DNA from: Aminobacter carboxidus
GTDB lineage: Bacteria > Pseudomonadota > Alphaproteobacteria > Rhizobiales > Rhizobiaceae
Reading direction: 5' to 3'
Assembly: GCF_014863355.1 (NCBI RefSeq)
Contig: NZ_JACZEP010000006.1
Coordinates: 1-64,000 of the forward strand
Length of the DNA stretch: 64,000 bases
A program made the position numbers and the translations under genes. The notes beneath the pieces were generated by a model that saw nothing but the letters and a program-made list of their open reading frames with translations, was not told where the DNA came from and ran no database searches. Of this stretch, positions 62,552 through 64,000 are shown one piece after another (the first letter of the stretch is position 1; the number at the start of each line of letters is the position of its first letter).

Positions 62552-62681
62552 CCACTGGGGCCATGTTTCTTGGCCGCTTAGGGTTGCGCATGCGCGCCTG
62601 CGTCCACCATATTGGAAATGCAGCGGATTTCACCGCCGCACCCCAATACAATGCTCATTTTCGAAAGGTGCCGCCGGGACA

Positions 62682-64000
62682 ATGCCGCATGACACGCCCC
62701 TCATCGCTACCATCGTCGCCGGTCTGGGGCTGGCATTCATCTTCGGCGCGCTCGCCAATCGCTTCAAGGTTCCCCCGCTCGTAGGCTATCTGGTCGCCGG
62801 CGTGCTGGTCGGGCCGAACACGCCCGGCTTCGTCGCCGACCAGGAGCTGGCGCTCGAACTCGCCGAGATCGGCGTCATCCTGCTGATGTTCGGCGTCGGC
62901 CTGCATTTCTCGCTCAAGGACCTTCTCTCCGTCCGCGCCATCGCAGTGCCGGGGGCGATCGTCCAGATCGCCTTTGCCACAGCCCTTGGCGCCGGCCTCG
63001 CCTGGATGCTTGGCTGGTCGATCGGCGCCGGTCTCGTCTTTGGCCTGGCGCTTTCGGTCGCCTCCACCGTCGTTCTTTTGCGCGCGCTGCAGGAGCGGCG
63101 CATGATCGAGACCGAACGTGGCCGCATCGCCGTCGGCTGGCTGATCGTCGAGGACCTGGCGATGGTGCTGGCGCTGGTGTTGCTGCCCGCCCTTGCCGGC
63201 GTGCTCGGCGGCGAGGCGCAGACGACCCAGGCGCCCGACATACTGGCCTTGCGCTTCGACTTCGGCATCTGGGGCGTCATCGGCATCACGCTGGCCAAGG
63301 TCGCCGCCTTCGTCGTGGTGATGATGGTGGTCGGCCGCCGGGTCATCCCCTGGATCCTCCACTACGTTGCCCACACCGGCTCGCGCGAATTGTTCCGGCT
63401 GTCAGTGCTGGCGATCGCGCTGGGCGTTGCCTTTGGCGCTGCCAAGCTGTTCGGCGTCTCGCTGGCGCTGGGCGCCTTCTTCGCCGGCATGATCATGAGC
63501 GAATCCGAACTCAGCCATCAGGCGGCAGAAGAAACACTGCCGCTGCGCGACGCGTTCTCGGTGCTGTTCTTCGTCTCGGTCGGCATGCTGTTCGACCCGA
63601 CCAGCTTGCTCAGCAACACCTGGCCGATCCTCGCCACGCTGTTCATCATCATCATCGGCAAGTCGGTCGCCGCCTTCCTGATCGTCGTTGCCTTCGGCTA
63701 TCCGGTGGCCACCGCGCTGATCATCTCGGCCAGCCTGGCGCAGATCGGCGAGTTCTCGTTCATCCTCGCCGAACTCGGCGTCGGGCTCGGCCTATTGCCC
63801 GAAAAGGGCCGCGACCTGATCCTTGCCGGCGCCATCCTGTCGATCGTGCTCAACCCGCTGGTCTTCGCCGGCGTCGCGCGGCTGAAGCCGTGGCTGGAAA
63901 AGCGCTCGGGCAAGGTGCCGGAACCAGTCGAAGCCGTGCCGATCGGCCCGGCCACGGAACCAGGCGAAGTCGCCACCATCACGCAGGTTGCATCCGCCAA
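62682..64000 (+). CDS. CPA2-family cation:proton antiporter (KefB/YbaL type), 3' part missing
   Basis: The open frame from ATG 62682 runs through the window end (439 codons seen). Twelve or so membrane segments: LIATIVAGLGLAFIFGALAN, then PPLVGYLVAGVLVGPNTPG and ILLMFGVGLHFSLKDL, typical of monovalent cation:proton antiporter-2 proteins; GLALSVASTVVLLRALQE and SLAQIGEFSFILAELGV also match. The visible 3' end is the start of the linker to a TrkA-N regulatory domain, which would lie beyond base 64000. K+ or Na+ specificity cannot be given. Confidence 0.9.
   Translation, partial: MPHDTPLIATIVAGLGLAFIFGALANRFKVPPLVGYLVAGVLVGPNTPGFVADQELALELAEIGVILLMFGVGLHFSLKDLLSVRAIAVPGAIVQIAFATALGAGLAWMLGWSIGAGLVFGLALSVASTVVLLRALQERRMIETERGRIAVGWLIVEDLAMVLALVLLPALAGVLGGEAQTTQAPDILALRFDFGIWGVIGITLAKVAAFVVVMMVVGRRVIPWILHYVAHTGSRELFRLSVLAIALGVAFGAAKLFGVSLALGAFFAGMIMSESELSHQAAEETLPLRDAFSVLFFVSVGMLFDPTSLLSNTWPILATLFIIIIGKSVAAFLIVVAFGYPVATALIISASLAQIGEFSFILAELGVGLGLLPEKGRDLILAGAILSIVLNPLVFAGVARLKPWLEKRSGKVPEPVEAVPIGPATEPGEVATITQVASA

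Overview
The window looks like a chromosomal segment of a high-GC alphaproteobacterium of the order Hyphomicrobiales, most like Mesorhizobium or a close Phyllobacteriaceae relative. Grounds: the lptC-lptA-lptB-rpoN-hpf-ptsN block, a sorbitol/mannitol (smo/mtlK) operon in the rhizobial order, an OlsB-like ornithine lipid acyltransferase, a ROSE-type RNA thermometer before an hsp20 gene, and rhizobial dispersed palindromic repeats. Genus is inference. I saw no rRNA, tRNA, CRISPR array, integrase or transposase gene.

Layout. 0.1-10.4 kb: a 54-aa small protein, then a minus-strand polyol module read from 10.4 kb downwards: SorC-type regulator, binding protein smoE, permeases smoF and smoG, ATPase smoK, sorbitol dehydrogenase smoS, mannitol dehydrogenase mtlK, a pentulose kinase and an isochorismatase-like hydrolase. 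A near-consensus sigma70 promoter precedes smoE. 10.5-16.2 kb: an OsmC protein and the yeaG-yeaH-spoVR stress operon with a candidate EcfG promoter. 16.2-22.9 kb: a likely catabolic unit for an asparagine-linked amino sugar: CutC, ROK kinase and LacI regulator, then (minus strand) two permeases, an ATPase, a glycosylasparaginase and a periplasmic binding protein, behind a perfect 16-bp LacI-type operator.

23-28.8 kb: mixed housekeeping genes (cysteine peptidase-like protein, GNAT, nth, Ada-like methyltransferase, EamA exporter). 28.8-31.2 kb: an AT-richer leader with a CtrA-type site, then four tightly packed genes for small exported proteins, two of them pilin-like paralogues; this is the least explained cluster here. 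31.3-35.5 kb: ribokinase, a TonB-like remnant, LysE exporter, nucleoside hydrolase, and hsp20 with a sigma32-like promoter and ROSE element, followed by a DUF1150 gene. 35.5-42.7 kb: ptsN, hpf, rpoN, lptB, lptA, lptC, then sppA, ihfB and a LapA-like gene.

42.7-53.3 kb: ornithine cyclodeaminase family, a broken EVE-domain gene carrying an in-frame 102-bp dispersed repeat, a VOC protein, a WYL regulator, two RNA methyltransferases, lspA, an SH3 protein, a hybrid histidine kinase, olsB, and YjbR- and SRPBCC-type proteins. 53.3-64 kb: NDH-2, a TRIC channel-like protein, grpE with a sigma32-like promoter, a 76-aa protein with a NepR-like C-terminus, the assimilatory sulfate operon cysG-DUF2849-cysI-cysH-DUF934, a host attachment family protein and a CPA2 antiporter cut by the window end.
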